A stretch of 64,000 bases of DNA, taken from assembly GCA_023388935.1 (NCBI GenBank), contig JAEWFG010000067.1:13514-77513 (forward strand). Direction: 5' to 3'. The translations under genes and the position numbers were made by a program. Below, one piece after another: positions 9,076 to 17,235 of the stretch; position 1 is the stretch's first letter; every line of letters starts with the position of its first letter. The notes beneath the pieces were generated by a model. It did no database searches, was not told the DNA's origin, and was given only the letters and a program-made list of their open reading frames with translations. This DNA is from Pseudomonadota bacterium (lineage in GTDB: Bacteria; Pseudomonadota; Alphaproteobacteria; Rhizobiales; Xanthobacteraceae).

Positions 9076-9660
9076 CTATGTCGAGGGCTCACCGAGCGAC
9101 AGCATCAGCCTGTTCGCCCAGTTGAAGAACGACGCACCGTTGATGACGTCGACGATCTCCGCATCGTCGAGGCCCGCGCGGCACAGCTCCTCGATATTGT
9201 CGGGGCCGAACGCAATCGGCGTCGCGGCGAGCGCCACCGAGGCCTTCACCACCGCATTCCAGCGCTCGCCGAGATCGGCGCCGACGCCCTCGTCGAGCAG
9301 GCGCTGGACGTCGTCGCGGCGCTTGGAATAGGTGCTGGCAAAGCGCGCATGCACGGATGCGCAATAGATGCAGCCGTTGTAGCGCGAGGTCGCGGCGGCC
9401 GCGAGCTCGCGCTCGGCGCGCGGCAGGCCGTCGGCGGTGTTGTAGAAGATGTCCTTGTCGGTCTTGGTGCGGGCTTCCAGAACCTCGGGATCGCGCACCA
9501 GAAGGCGGAAATATTCCGACTTGGCGCGGGAGCGATCGACCAGACCATTGAAATGCCGCTCGGTCAATTCAGCCTCGGGCAGCGGATCGATCCACGAGAC
9601 CCAGCCGAGTTCATCCTGGGTGAAGACGACGGGCGGATTGGCTTTGATTGCAGCGCTCAT
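9076..9660 (-). CDS. Alkylhydroperoxidase-domain (AhpD-like) protein
   Basis: A 194-residue member of the AhpD/carboxymuconolactone-decarboxylase fold. The redox CxxC and following His are visible as GCIYCASVH, the peroxidase-type active site. From memory it resembles the Avi_7169-type family that accompanies a CMD partner and a luciferase-like monooxygenase, and exactly those two genes lie just upstream. It probably acts in the cytoplasm, either reducing a peroxide formed by the monooxygenase or handling a related intermediate. The gap to the upstream gene is only 12 bases, so they are cotranscribed. Confidence 0.82.
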   Translation of the reverse strand: MSAAIKANPPVVFTQDELGWVSWIDPLPEAELTERHFNGLVDRSRAKSEYFRLLVRDPEVLEARTKTDKDIFYNTADGLPRAERELAAAATSRYNGCIYCASVHARFASTYSKRRDDVQRLLDEGVGADLGERWNAVVKASVALAATPIAFGPDNIEELCRAGLDDAEIVDVINGASFFNWANRLMLSLGEPST

Positions 9661-9672
9661 GATACGGATCCC

Positions 9673-10302
9673 CTACGCGCCAGAAGCGGCGCTCGCCGTG
9701 TGCCCAAGTGAGGCACCGAGCACGCGCAGTCCGGCGACGACGCGCACCTGGAACGACAGGAACGCGACGAGCTGAGAGAAGGTGACGATGCCGGTGTTCG
9801 ACCAGCCGGCGGCAAGCAGCGCCTTCATGTCGGCGGACGCCGCATCGCGCGGGCGGAACACCAGCAGATGCGCATGTTCGAGCGCCGCGGCGAGCCGTGC
9901 GCCGAGCACCGCCTTGCGATCCGCGCTCACCCGATAGATCAGCCCGGCCTTGTCTTCGACCGACAGCGGGCCGGCCGGAAAGACACCGTACGGGCCTGAC
10001 GTCTTACCGCGCTCGAGCTCGGCCTGGATCGCCTCGAGCAGCGTCGCTCCATCCGCATTCGCCGCAAGCTTCTCGCGATAAAAGGCCGCGACAGACGACT
10101 CGCCATGGAGCCCGGTCACGAAGGCCGCGACCGCCGCACGTTCGGGAAGCGAGAAATCGCCGGCGTCGATCGGCTCGAACAGGGTGAGATAGCTCTTCTG
10201 CGCGTTCTCGCGCGCCTGCAGGCGCCGCGCGCGAATGGCGTCCAGGCTCGATCCCGGTTCGATCCCGGCGAGCGCGTCGATGATATCCTTCGTGCCCATC
10301 AT
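9673..10302 (-). CDS. CMD-domain protein lacking the CxxC motif
   Basis: A 209-residue helical protein that resembles the CMD-domain family paired with the previous gene (Avi_7170-type, from memory). Unlike its partner it has no CxxC; the corresponding part reads AAFVTGLHGESSVAAFY. That suggests a structural partner, or an isomerase/decarboxylase-like role rather than thiol peroxidase chemistry. Its start overlaps the end of the monooxygenase gene by 4 bases (ATGA), so translation is coupled. The two CMD-fold proteins may form a heteromer; this is inference. Confidence 0.75.
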   Translation of the reverse strand: MMGTKDIIDALAGIEPGSSLDAIRARRLQARENAQKSYLTLFEPIDAGDFSLPERAAVAAFVTGLHGESSVAAFYREKLAANADGATLLEAIQAELERGKTSGPYGVFPAGPLSVEDKAGLIYRVSADRKAVLGARLAAALEHAHLLVFRPRDAASADMKALLAAGWSNTGIVTFSQLVAFLSFQVRVVAGLRVLGASLGHTASAASGA

Positions 10303-11339
10303 TCAGCCTCCGCCAGCGCCACTTCTGCCGCCGTCCTGGTCCAGCCCAGCGCCGGCGCGACCTTCTCCGCGACCAAGTCGATCGAGCGCAGGATATAGGG
10401 GTGCGGAGGATCGACCGAATGGGCCTGGAAGACGAGGTCGGTCACCCGCTCCAGCGTCGCGTCAGCGCGGAGCGAAGCGATGACGTCGTCGGCCACGCCG
10501 AAATGCGTGTCGAACGCCGTGATCATCTCCTCCAGCGTCTCGCCCGGCCTGGCGTGGCCGCCCTTGAGGAACTGCGGGAGCGCACGCCGCAGCCCAATAT
10601 CGGCAAGGCGCATCGCCTCGGCCCGGTCGTCGGCGACGAAGATGCTGCGCGACGCCATGATGCGCGGCTCGCATCCCGGCGGCAGCGCTGCCAGATAAGC
10701 GTCGATGATCGGATTCTGGATCTCGGCGAGCGTCGCGTGCGGCGCCTCCTTGGCTCGCGGCTGCGTGCGAGACAGCAAGAGACCATCGCCCGCCTTGCCC
10801 GCGCGCGCGCCGCCGGCCACCGAGAAGGTCGCCTGCCAGATCCGGTCGTCCAGTTGTGGCCGCTGTGGATAGAGCGTGTCACCGCCGTCGAGCGGCTTGC
10901 CGACCAGCGCGGTGCGGACGACGTCCAGGTTGCGGGCGAAAATCTCGTTGCGCTGGGCGCTGTCGAGGCCGAAGGCGGCAAAGGCCGACGGGTTGCCCCC
11001 GGTGCCGACGCCGAGCTCGAAGCGGCCGTTGCAGAGCAGATCGAGCACTGCGGCGTCCTCCGCCACCCTGACCGCGTTCTCCAGTGGCAGTGTTACGATG
11101 CCGGTGCCGAGGCGGATGCGCGAGGTCTGCGCTGCAACGTAACCGAGGAAAGTGAAGGGCGAAGGCAGGCCGCCCTCGCGCTCGTGAAAATGATGCTGCG
11201 CGATCCACGCGGAATCGAGGCCCGCCTTTTCGGCACGCACGATCTGCTCGGCCGCAAAGCGGTATCGGTCGGCGGCCGGCGCCTCGTCGAGAAGGCGCGT
11301 GAAGAACCCCAGTCGTTTCAGATTTGCAAAGCGTTTCAT
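10299..11339 (-). CDS. FMN-dependent luciferase-like monooxygenase
   Basis: A 346-residue flavin monooxygenase of the bacterial luciferase superfamily, which uses reduced FMN and O2 to oxidise a small organic substrate. Family features are RIRLGTGIVTLPLEN near residue 75 and a helix rich in Ala and Arg after ELGVGTGGNPSAFAAFG. The open frame extends to 11417, but ATG 11339 has AGGGG seven bases upstream and begins the conserved MKRFANLKRLGFF. From memory it matches the KPN_01858-type subgroup that travels with the two CMD-fold genes that follow. The substrate is unknown. Confidence 0.85.
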   Translation of the reverse strand: MKRFANLKRLGFFTRLLDEAPAADRYRFAAEQIVRAEKAGLDSAWIAQHHFHEREGGLPSPFTFLGYVAAQTSRIRLGTGIVTLPLENAVRVAEDAAVLDLLCNGRFELGVGTGGNPSAFAAFGLDSAQRNEIFARNLDVVRTALVGKPLDGGDTLYPQRPQLDDRIWQATFSVAGGARAGKAGDGLLLSRTQPRAKEAPHATLAEIQNPIIDAYLAALPPGCEPRIMASRSIFVADDRAEAMRLADIGLRRALPQFLKGGHARPGETLEEMITAFDTHFGVADDVIASLRADATLERVTDLVFQAHSVDPPHPYILRSIDLVAEKVAPALGWTRTAAEVALAEAE

Positions 11340-11460
11340 ACGACCCCTGCCGGGCGAGAATTGCCACGCCCCAATGATGTCGGTTGCCGCGGCTCCAGAC
11401 AAGCGGGCATTGCGCAAGGCTGCCCGCCACCCAACCCTGGAGCCTCGCTGGGCAGATTGC

Positions 11461-12243
11461 CTACCAGCTCGGCAGCACCGCGCCCTTGAACTTGGTGAGG
11501 ACGAACTCCTTGACCTCCGGCGTGTGGTAGCTGTCCACGAGGACCTTGACCCAGGGCTTGTCCTTGTCCGCCGTGCGGATGGCGATCAAGTTGACGTAGG
11601 GGCCTTTCGGGTCCTCACGGAGGATCGGATCCTTGACCGGATCGAGCCCTGCCTGGGTTGCATAGTTGGTGTTGATCGCGCCGGCATCGACATCGTCGAG
11701 CGCGCGCGGCGCCTGCGCCGCATCGACCTCGATGAACTTCAGCTTCTTCGGATTTTCGGTGATATCAAGCACGGTCGGCTTGAAGCCTGTGCCATCCTTC
11801 AGCTTGATCACGCCCTTGTCGCGCAGGAGCAGCAGCACACGGCCACCATTGGTCGGATCGTTCGGGATCGAGACCTTGCCGCCTTCGGGGATGTCGGCGA
11901 AGGCCTTGTGCTTCTTCGAATAGACCCCGATCGGGAAGTTCACGGTCAGCGCAACGGACTCGATCTTGTAGCCGCGATCGGCCTTCTGGTTGTCCAGATA
12001 AGGCTGGTTCTGAAACGAATTGGCCTGGATCTCGCCCGCGTCGAGCGCGGCGTTCGGCACGACGTAGTCGGAGAACTCGATGAGCTGGATATCGAGGCCC
12101 TGCTTCGCAGCGATCGGCTTCACGGCCTCGAAGATCTGCGCATGCGGTCCCGGTGTAACGCCGATCTTGATCGTCTCTGCCGCAGCCGCGGCTGACCATG
12201 CGGCGAGAACGCCCGAGAGGATCAGGGCGGAACGAAACGACAT
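11461..12243 (-). CDS. MetQ/NlpA-family substrate-binding protein
   Basis: A 260-residue periplasmic binding protein of the MetQ/NlpA family, which normally delivers methionine or related compounds to a MetNI transporter. Typical segments are IKIGVTPGPHAQIFEAVKPIA, DAGEIQANSFQNQPYLD and INTNYATQAGLDP. The signal peptide ends near AAAAAE with no lipobox Cys, so it is soluble rather than a lipoprotein. No metN or metI lies nearby; the next genes are the monooxygenase set and a LIV transporter. It may share another MetNI system or bind a sulfur compound processed by the monooxygenase. Confidence 0.87.
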   Translation of the reverse strand: MSFRSALILSGVLAAWSAAAAAETIKIGVTPGPHAQIFEAVKPIAAKQGLDIQLIEFSDYVVPNAALDAGEIQANSFQNQPYLDNQKADRGYKIESVALTVNFPIGVYSKKHKAFADIPEGGKVSIPNDPTNGGRVLLLLRDKGVIKLKDGTGFKPTVLDITENPKKLKFIEVDAAQAPRALDDVDAGAINTNYATQAGLDPVKDPILREDPKGPYVNLIAIRTADKDKPWVKVLVDSYHTPEVKEFVLTKFKGAVLPSW

Positions 12244-12424
12244 CTTCGGGCTCCATCACTCAGCGACAATGATTGGAACCGTTTTCGCTTCTCCATCGGG
12301 CAAAATCAATGAAATGCAAATCCATATTGGCGGCCCGCCGCGGAGGCACTTTCTCCATTCGGCACCAAACGGGAAACGAATTCACGGCGACGACGGCACC
12401 TTTCGCAAGCGTGAGGCAGTGATC

Positions 12425-13948
12425 CTACTCGGACCGCCACGTCGCCGGCGACAGCATGATCAGAACGCAGATCCCGGCGTAGGCGGCGAGCGACACCGCG
12501 ACCATGGTGGCGAGCCCAGCCATTGCCGCGCCAAAGCTCGTCACCGCGATCCAGGCGCCGCCGGCCGCGATCAGGATTCGCGCGATCGAGGACGCGAGCG
12601 GTCCCATCGCGCGGCCGGTCCCCTGGGCAGCGAAGGACACGACGAAGCCGAAGCCGAGCGCGGCATAGGCCGGCGCGACGATGCGCAGATAGGTCATGCC
12701 CTCACTCACCACCTCGGCGTCGTGGCTGAAGAGATGCAGCCAGCTCGTCGGGAAGATCGCAACCAAGAGGCCGATGGTGCCGGTCATGATCATGCCGACG
12801 AGGCCGCTGATCCAGCCGATTTTTCGCGCGCGCGCCGTCTGGCCCGCGCCCATGTTGACGCCGACCATGGTCAGCGTCGCCGTGCTGATGCCGAACAGCA
12901 GCGGAATCATGATGTAGTCGAGCCGCGAGGCGATGCCGTAGCCGGCAAGCGCCGCGGTGCCGAACAGGCCGACCGCGCCGGTGACGAGGATGACCGTGAG
13001 GTTGGTCAGCACCGCGTTGAACGCGGTGGGGATGCCGACCTTCAGCATGTCGGCGAAGATTTTTCCGCGCAACGGCACGATATGCAGCCTCAAGCCGGAC
13101 GCGCCCGAAGACATGTAGCGCAGCAGGAACAGCATCGCCGCGCCGTAATAGAGGCCGAACGCGATGCCGGCGCCGCCGATGCCGAGCCGCGGGATCGGCC
13201 CGAAACCGAAGATCAATGCCGGCGAGACCGGAATGGTCACGATCGCGCCGATCAGCGTCACCAACGCGGGCACCTTGACATTCCCGGAGCCACGCAGCGC
13301 CGCCGCCTGGAGATTGACGATCCACACCGGAATGGCGCCGGCAAAGAGGTAGTTGGAATAAGTGGTCGCCGCCGCGAGCGCATCGCCCCGACCGCCGAGA
13401 ATGCGATAGAGCCACGGGCCGCCGAGCGTCACGCCGAGCGTGAACACGCCACCGGCAAGGATGGCGAGCACCACCGCGTGAAACAGCGCCGCCTCGGCGT
13501 CAGCGCGGCGGCCGGCTCCGACTGCGCGCGCCACCGAGGATGCAACGCCACTGCCGAACCCGCCATTCGACATCATGGTCATCAGCATGAAGATCGGAAA
13601 CACCAGCGCGGCGCCTGCCAGCGCATCGGTGCCGAGGAAGCCGACATAATAAGCCTCCGCGATGTTGACCGCAGTCTGCGCTACCAGGACGGTCACGGTC
13701 GGCAACGCGAGGCGGAGCAGTGTGGGGAGGATCGGCGCCGTCAGGAGCGCCGCGCGCCGTAGCTCGGCTGCGCTTTGAGTGGCCGCGGCGCTTGGTGCCG
13801 CCGCCGTCGCCCGGCGAAGCGGCGCCGAGGTACGGGCAACGCCTGCGTGACGGGCAAGGCCGGCGCGGCGGCATCTTCGACTGACATGGGCTCGGTCCTG
13901 TGTACCTGTCGGACCGCCGCCATCGGCCGCCCATTGCATTATAAGCAT
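12425..13948 (-). CDS. MATE-family multidrug efflux protein, N-terminus doubtful
   Basis: An inner-membrane MATE exporter with about 12 hydrophobic segments (e.g. NIAEAYYVGFLGTDALAGAAL and repeated MMSNGGFGSG-type loops), which would expel cationic drugs using an ion gradient. The frame opens at ATG 13948, but that codon lies inside the AT-rich operator and has no ribosome site. A better start is ATG 13887: AGGA lies eight bases before it and it begins MSVEDAAAPALPV. However, it is one frame off, and a single extra base near the CC run around 13830 would join it to the MATE frame. This is either a real frameshift or a sequence error. A TetR regulator is divergent. Confidence 0.82.
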   Translation of the reverse strand: MLIMQWAADGGGPTGTQDRAHVSRRCRRAGLARHAGVARTSAPLRRATAAAPSAAATQSAAELRRAALLTAPILPTLLRLALPTVTVLVAQTAVNIAEAYYVGFLGTDALAGAALVFPIFMLMTMMSNGGFGSGVASSVARAVGAGRRADAEAALFHAVVLAILAGGVFTLGVTLGGPWLYRILGGRGDALAAATTYSNYLFAGAIPVWIVNLQAAALRGSGNVKVPALVTLIGAIVTIPVSPALIFGFGPIPRLGIGGAGIAFGLYYGAAMLFLLRYMSSGASGLRLHIVPLRGKIFADMLKVGIPTAFNAVLTNLTVILVTGAVGLFGTAALAGYGIASRLDYIMIPLLFGISTATLTMVGVNMGAGQTARARKIGWISGLVGMIMTGTIGLLVAIFPTSWLHLFSHDAEVVSEGMTYLRIVAPAYAALGFGFVVSFAAQGTGRAMGPLASSIARILIAAGGAWIAVTSFGAAMAGLATMVAVSLAAYAGICVLIMLSPATWRSE

Positions 13949-13975
13949 AATGTATTATTATGATCGTAATGCAAT
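13933..13975. promoter_or_regulatory. Palindromic operator between the MATE and TetR genes
   Basis: ATTGCATTA (13933-13941) and TAATGCAAT (13967-13975) form a perfect 9-base inverted repeat. Inside it ATAAT-GT-ATTAT (13947-13958) is another perfect palindrome. The AT-rich block stands out from GC-rich surroundings and lies between the divergent exporter and TetR genes, as expected for a TetR-family operator controlling both. Confidence 0.72.
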
Positions 13976-14031
13976 AGGCCTGCCTCACGATTTTGTGGCA
14001 GGGACGAAAAGCCAGATCGCAGGAGGCGGGA

Positions 14032-14616
14032 TTGGCGCGCTACGAGAAGGGACACAGCGACACGACGCGGCGGAACATCATTGACGTCGCATCAGTGCAG
14101 TTCCGCGAGAGCGGCATCGGCACGGTCGGCCTCGCCGGCATCATGTCGGAGGCCGGCCTCACCAACGGCGCCTTCTACACGCACTTCTCCTCGAAGGAGG
14201 AGCTGGTGCGCGAGGTGTTGCTCGATGCGCTGGAGCGGCGTGAGCAGCGCCACAAGGACAATCTCGAGAGCGGTGTCGGCATCGAGACGACGATCCGCGA
14301 TTATCTTTCAGCGCGCCATCGCGACCGCGCCGGTACCGGCTGCCCGGCCGCGGCCCTGGTTGCCGAGATCGCGCGGCATCCGAAGGCGACGCGCGACGCC
14401 TTCACCGCAAAGATAGCCGACATCATCCCCCTGATGGCGGCGCAGATCCCGCAGGGTTCGGCGGACGAGCGGCGCCGCAAGGCGATTGCGATCTACGCGA
14501 CAATGGTCGGCGCGCTGCAATTGTCGCGCGCCGTCAACGACCGGCAATTGTCGGAGGAGATTCTGGAGAACGCGGTTGAGGCCGCCATCCGTCTGGCCAA
14601 CGAACGGCTGGCGTGA
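14032..14616 (+). CDS. TetR/AcrR-family transcriptional repressor
   Basis: A regulator of about 194 residues. The N-terminal helix-turn-helix spans roughly residues 15-60 (IIDVASVQFRESGIGTVG, SEAGLTNGAFYTHFSSKEEL), and a C-terminal ligand-binding domain follows. The start is taken as TTG 14032, not ATG 13993, because a perfect AGGAGG lies five bases upstream and the resulting start (ARYEKGHSDTTR) is typical of the family. It is divergent from the MATE exporter and probably represses it and itself through the palindrome at 13933-13975 until a drug-like ligand binds. Confidence 0.88.
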   Translation: MARYEKGHSDTTRRNIIDVASVQFRESGIGTVGLAGIMSEAGLTNGAFYTHFSSKEELVREVLLDALERREQRHKDNLESGVGIETTIRDYLSARHRDRAGTGCPAAALVAEIARHPKATRDAFTAKIADIIPLMAAQIPQGSADERRRKAIAIYATMVGALQLSRAVNDRQLSEEILENAVEAAIRLANERLA

Positions 14617-14629
14617 GTCGCGAGGTCCG

Positions 14630-15817
14630 CTAAATAATGCCGCTTTGCCGAAGTGCCCCGATCGCAGCCGCATCGTAGCCGAGTTCGACGAGGACACGAT
14701 CGGTATGCTCGCCGAGCGTCGGCGGGCGCGCTGCGATTTCACCGGGCGTTTCCGACAGCCGGACTGCAGCTCGCGCGACCGGTGCGCGTTTCGGCAAGCC
14801 GGGATAGTCGACGTCCTGCAGGAAGCCGGCGGCGCGAATATGCGGATGATCCAGTGCCTGTTGCGGGCTCAGCACGGGCCCCGTCGGAATCATCGCCTTG
14901 CCCAGCGTATCGACAGCCTCCTGCGTGGTGCGCTCGGCGCACCAGCGCGCCATCCGCTCGCTGATGATGGGGCCGTTGTTGCCGCGGCTGATGTCGTCGG
15001 CAAAGCGCGGATCGCTCAGCCACTGCTCCTCCTCGCCCATCAATTTGGCCCAGCGAATGAACAGGGGGTGACCGGTGACCTGGCACAGCACCCAGCCGTC
15101 TTTGGTGCGGTAGATGTCGGCTGGTGCTGCGGTCTGGCCGAGATTGCCGGTCGGAACGCGGTTGACGTTGATGACGGCCTGCTCGATCAGTGTGGCATTG
15201 GTGAAGGACAGCGCGGTTGCAAGCAGCGCGCCCTCGACGATCTGCCCGCGGCCGGATTTGCCGCGCTCGATCAGCGCGGCCAGTGTGCCGAACGCGCAGT
15301 GCAGCGCGGTGCCGAAATCGACCCAATTCACCGCGGCCCGGTAAGGCGGATCACCGGCACCGGTCATATACACCGAGCCCGACATGACCTGCCCGACACC
15401 ATCGAAGCCGACACGGTCGGACCACGGCCCGGGCCCGCCGAACGCAGTTGCCGTCGTCAGGATGATGTCGGGCTTGATCGCCTTCAATGACTCATAATCG
15501 AGCTTCATCGCGCGCAGGGTCTGCGGCGGCAGATTGGCCACGACCACGTCCGCGGTCGCGATCAGGCGGCGCATCACCTCCTGCCCCTCCGGCTTCATCG
15601 GATCGAGCGTGATGCACTTCTTGTTTCGGTTGATCTGCAAGAACAGCGCGCCTTCGCCATTTTCGCCGACCGGCGCCACGAACCGATCCTCGCTGCCGTC
15701 GCGCTTTTCCACGCGAATGACCTCGGCGCCGAATTCGGCCAGCAATGTCGCGCAATACGGCCCCGCGATATAGCGCCCGAAATCGAGGACGCGCACGCCC
15801 TCCAGAACTCCTCCCAT
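14630..15817 (-). CDS. Class III CoA-transferase (CaiB/BaiF family)
   Basis: A 395-residue family III CoA-transferase that moves CoA between carboxylic acids without a free acid intermediate. The N-terminus VRVLDFGRYIAGPYCATLLAE is the family's CoA-binding beginning, and the catalytic Asp is in GFDGVGQ. The region GNLGQTAAPADIYRTKDGWV is also typical. It stands alone on the minus strand, converging on the TetR gene with a 13-base gap, so its promoter is in the 193 bases before the VOC gene. The acid pair it uses cannot be predicted. Confidence 0.88.
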   Translation of the reverse strand: MGGVLEGVRVLDFGRYIAGPYCATLLAEFGAEVIRVEKRDGSEDRFVAPVGENGEGALFLQINRNKKCITLDPMKPEGQEVMRRLIATADVVVANLPPQTLRAMKLDYESLKAIKPDIILTTATAFGGPGPWSDRVGFDGVGQVMSGSVYMTGAGDPPYRAAVNWVDFGTALHCAFGTLAALIERGKSGRGQIVEGALLATALSFTNATLIEQAVINVNRVPTGNLGQTAAPADIYRTKDGWVLCQVTGHPLFIRWAKLMGEEEQWLSDPRFADDISRGNNGPIISERMARWCAERTTQEAVDTLGKAMIPTGPVLSPQQALDHPHIRAAGFLQDVDYPGLPKRAPVARAAVRLSETPGEIAARPPTLGEHTDRVLVELGYDAAAIGALRQSGII

Positions 15818-16010
15818 CGATCCCTTCCCTTGCGTTTCTTGCCTTGCGTTTCTTAGCCCATGTTTCTTGTCAGATTACAGGGACTGGTTGCCACGGCAAG
15901 GCGGCAACGGGCATCATGCTCAACCTGCAGATTTGATCGGCCAGCAGTTTCGGCTGGCGGAAAATCTGCTCTAGTATGGCTCGTCCGTCCCCTAGCCAGA
16001 GCGCACATCC

Positions 16011-16898
16011 ATGCCGCAGAAATTCGATCGATCCGCTGAAGATCTCGGGAATGCGATCCATTTCGAGCACGTCAACATCCAGGTCCCGGATCAGCGCCTG
16101 GCGACATTGTTCTACGTCACGGGACTTGGGCTGACCCGCGATCCCTACCTGATGGTGTCCGACACCAACATGTGGATCAACGCCGGACGGAGCCAGTTTC
16201 ATTTGCCGAGCGGCAAGCCACAGGTGTTGCGCGGCCATGTCGGGCTGGTGATCGAGGGCCGCAACGCCCTGCTACAGCGGCTCGCATCGGTCGCCAAAAA
16301 GCTCGAGGGCACGGCGTTCGCGTTCACCGAGCACAATGATCATGTCGAGGCGACCTGCCCGTGGGGCAACCGGCTGCGCTGCTATGACCCCGACGCCGCG
16401 CGCTTCGGGCGCATCGCGCTCGGCATCCCCTATGTCGAATTCGATGTACCGGCCGGATCCGCGCCAAGCATTTGCGCGTTCTATCCCGAGATCATGGGCA
16501 TGCCCGCCGAACTCTGGAACGGCGACGGCCAGGTTGCGGCGGTGAAGACCGGCCGCAACCAGCACCTGCTGTTTCGCGAGACCGATCGGCCGCAGCCCGG
16601 CTATGACGGCCACCATGTGCAGATGTACATCACCGATTTCTCCGGTCCCTACCGCAAGCTCCTGGCACGCGACCTGATCTCCCGCGAGGACAATCAGTAC
16701 CAGTACCGCTTCTGCGACATCGTCGATCTCGACAGCGGCAGGCACCTGTTCACGGTCGAGCACGAGGTGCGTAGCGCCACCCATCCGATGTTCATGCGCC
16801 CGATGGTCAATCGCAACCCGGCGTTGAACAACCGCAATTACGCGTTCGGCCACGATCAATCGCACTGGGCCATGGGGCCGGATCCATACGAGGGATAG
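16011..16898 (+). CDS. VOC-superfamily protein (glyoxalase/dioxygenase-like)
   Basis: A 295-residue protein of the vicinal-oxygen-chelate fold with two tandem betaalphabetabetabeta modules. Possible metal ligands are His in HFEHVNIQVPD near residue 19, His in GHHVQMYI near residue 201 and Glu in FTVEHEVRS near residue 245, a spacing compatible with an extradiol dioxygenase or lyase. No substrate-specific motif is recognised. It is divergent from the CoA-transferase gene, so the two may share a regulator, but I see no operator there. The ribosome site before ATG 16011 is weak. Confidence 0.75.
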   Translation: MPQKFDRSAEDLGNAIHFEHVNIQVPDQRLATLFYVTGLGLTRDPYLMVSDTNMWINAGRSQFHLPSGKPQVLRGHVGLVIEGRNALLQRLASVAKKLEGTAFAFTEHNDHVEATCPWGNRLRCYDPDAARFGRIALGIPYVEFDVPAGSAPSICAFYPEIMGMPAELWNGDGQVAAVKTGRNQHLLFRETDRPQPGYDGHHVQMYITDFSGPYRKLLARDLISREDNQYQYRFCDIVDLDSGRHLFTVEHEVRSATHPMFMRPMVNRNPALNNRNYAFGHDQSHWAMGPDPYEG

Positions 16899-16929
16899 CA
16901 GCTCGCGCGATTCCCTCCTGCCCGCCGCG

Positions 16930-17124
16930 TCAGGCAGGCCGCGCCGGATGAAGCGTGCGGGGATGCCACTCATGCAGCAGCCGCGCGAGGTCTTCCCGCT
17001 CCGTCGCACGCCCCTTCATGGCGGCCTCGAACAGTGCTTCCTGGATGTCGCGAGGCATGTCGCCCCACACTTCCATCGCCGCTCGTCCGAGCAGGCTGGC
17101 AAAATGGTCAACTGCACCGCTCAT
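16930..17124 (-). CDS. Small conserved-looking hypothetical protein
   Basis: A 64-residue soluble protein starting at ATG 17124, which is preceded by a strong AGGAGG; the frame is open to 17190 but the upstream part lacks a ribosome site. It is acidic and helical (SLLGRAAMEVWGDMPRDIQEALFEAA) with a His/Pro-rich tail. It lies downstream of the Mfd-like helicase gene on the same strand, 111 bases away. I do not recognise the family. Confidence 0.6.
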   Translation of the reverse strand: MSGAVDHFASLLGRAAMEVWGDMPRDIQEALFEAAMKGRATEREDLARLLHEWHPRTLHPARPA

Positions 17125-17235
17125 CCGGCCCTCCTGAACTCTGCACGGGAATGGAACAACCGCGACCGCACAGTGTTCCAGCGCCATCATCGTGAAAGGA
17201 GACGTCTTTTTTGGGTTGAGCCGAGCGAAAGATCG

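Noticed and set aside
12244..12424. SAM-type riboswitch before the MetQ-like gene
   Set aside because: No convincing conserved core or pairing could be seen by eye; a covariance-model search would be needed.
15824..15870. Short tandem-like TTGCGTTTCTT copies before the class III CoA-transferase
   Set aside because: Two imperfect copies only, with no clear function; could be chance.
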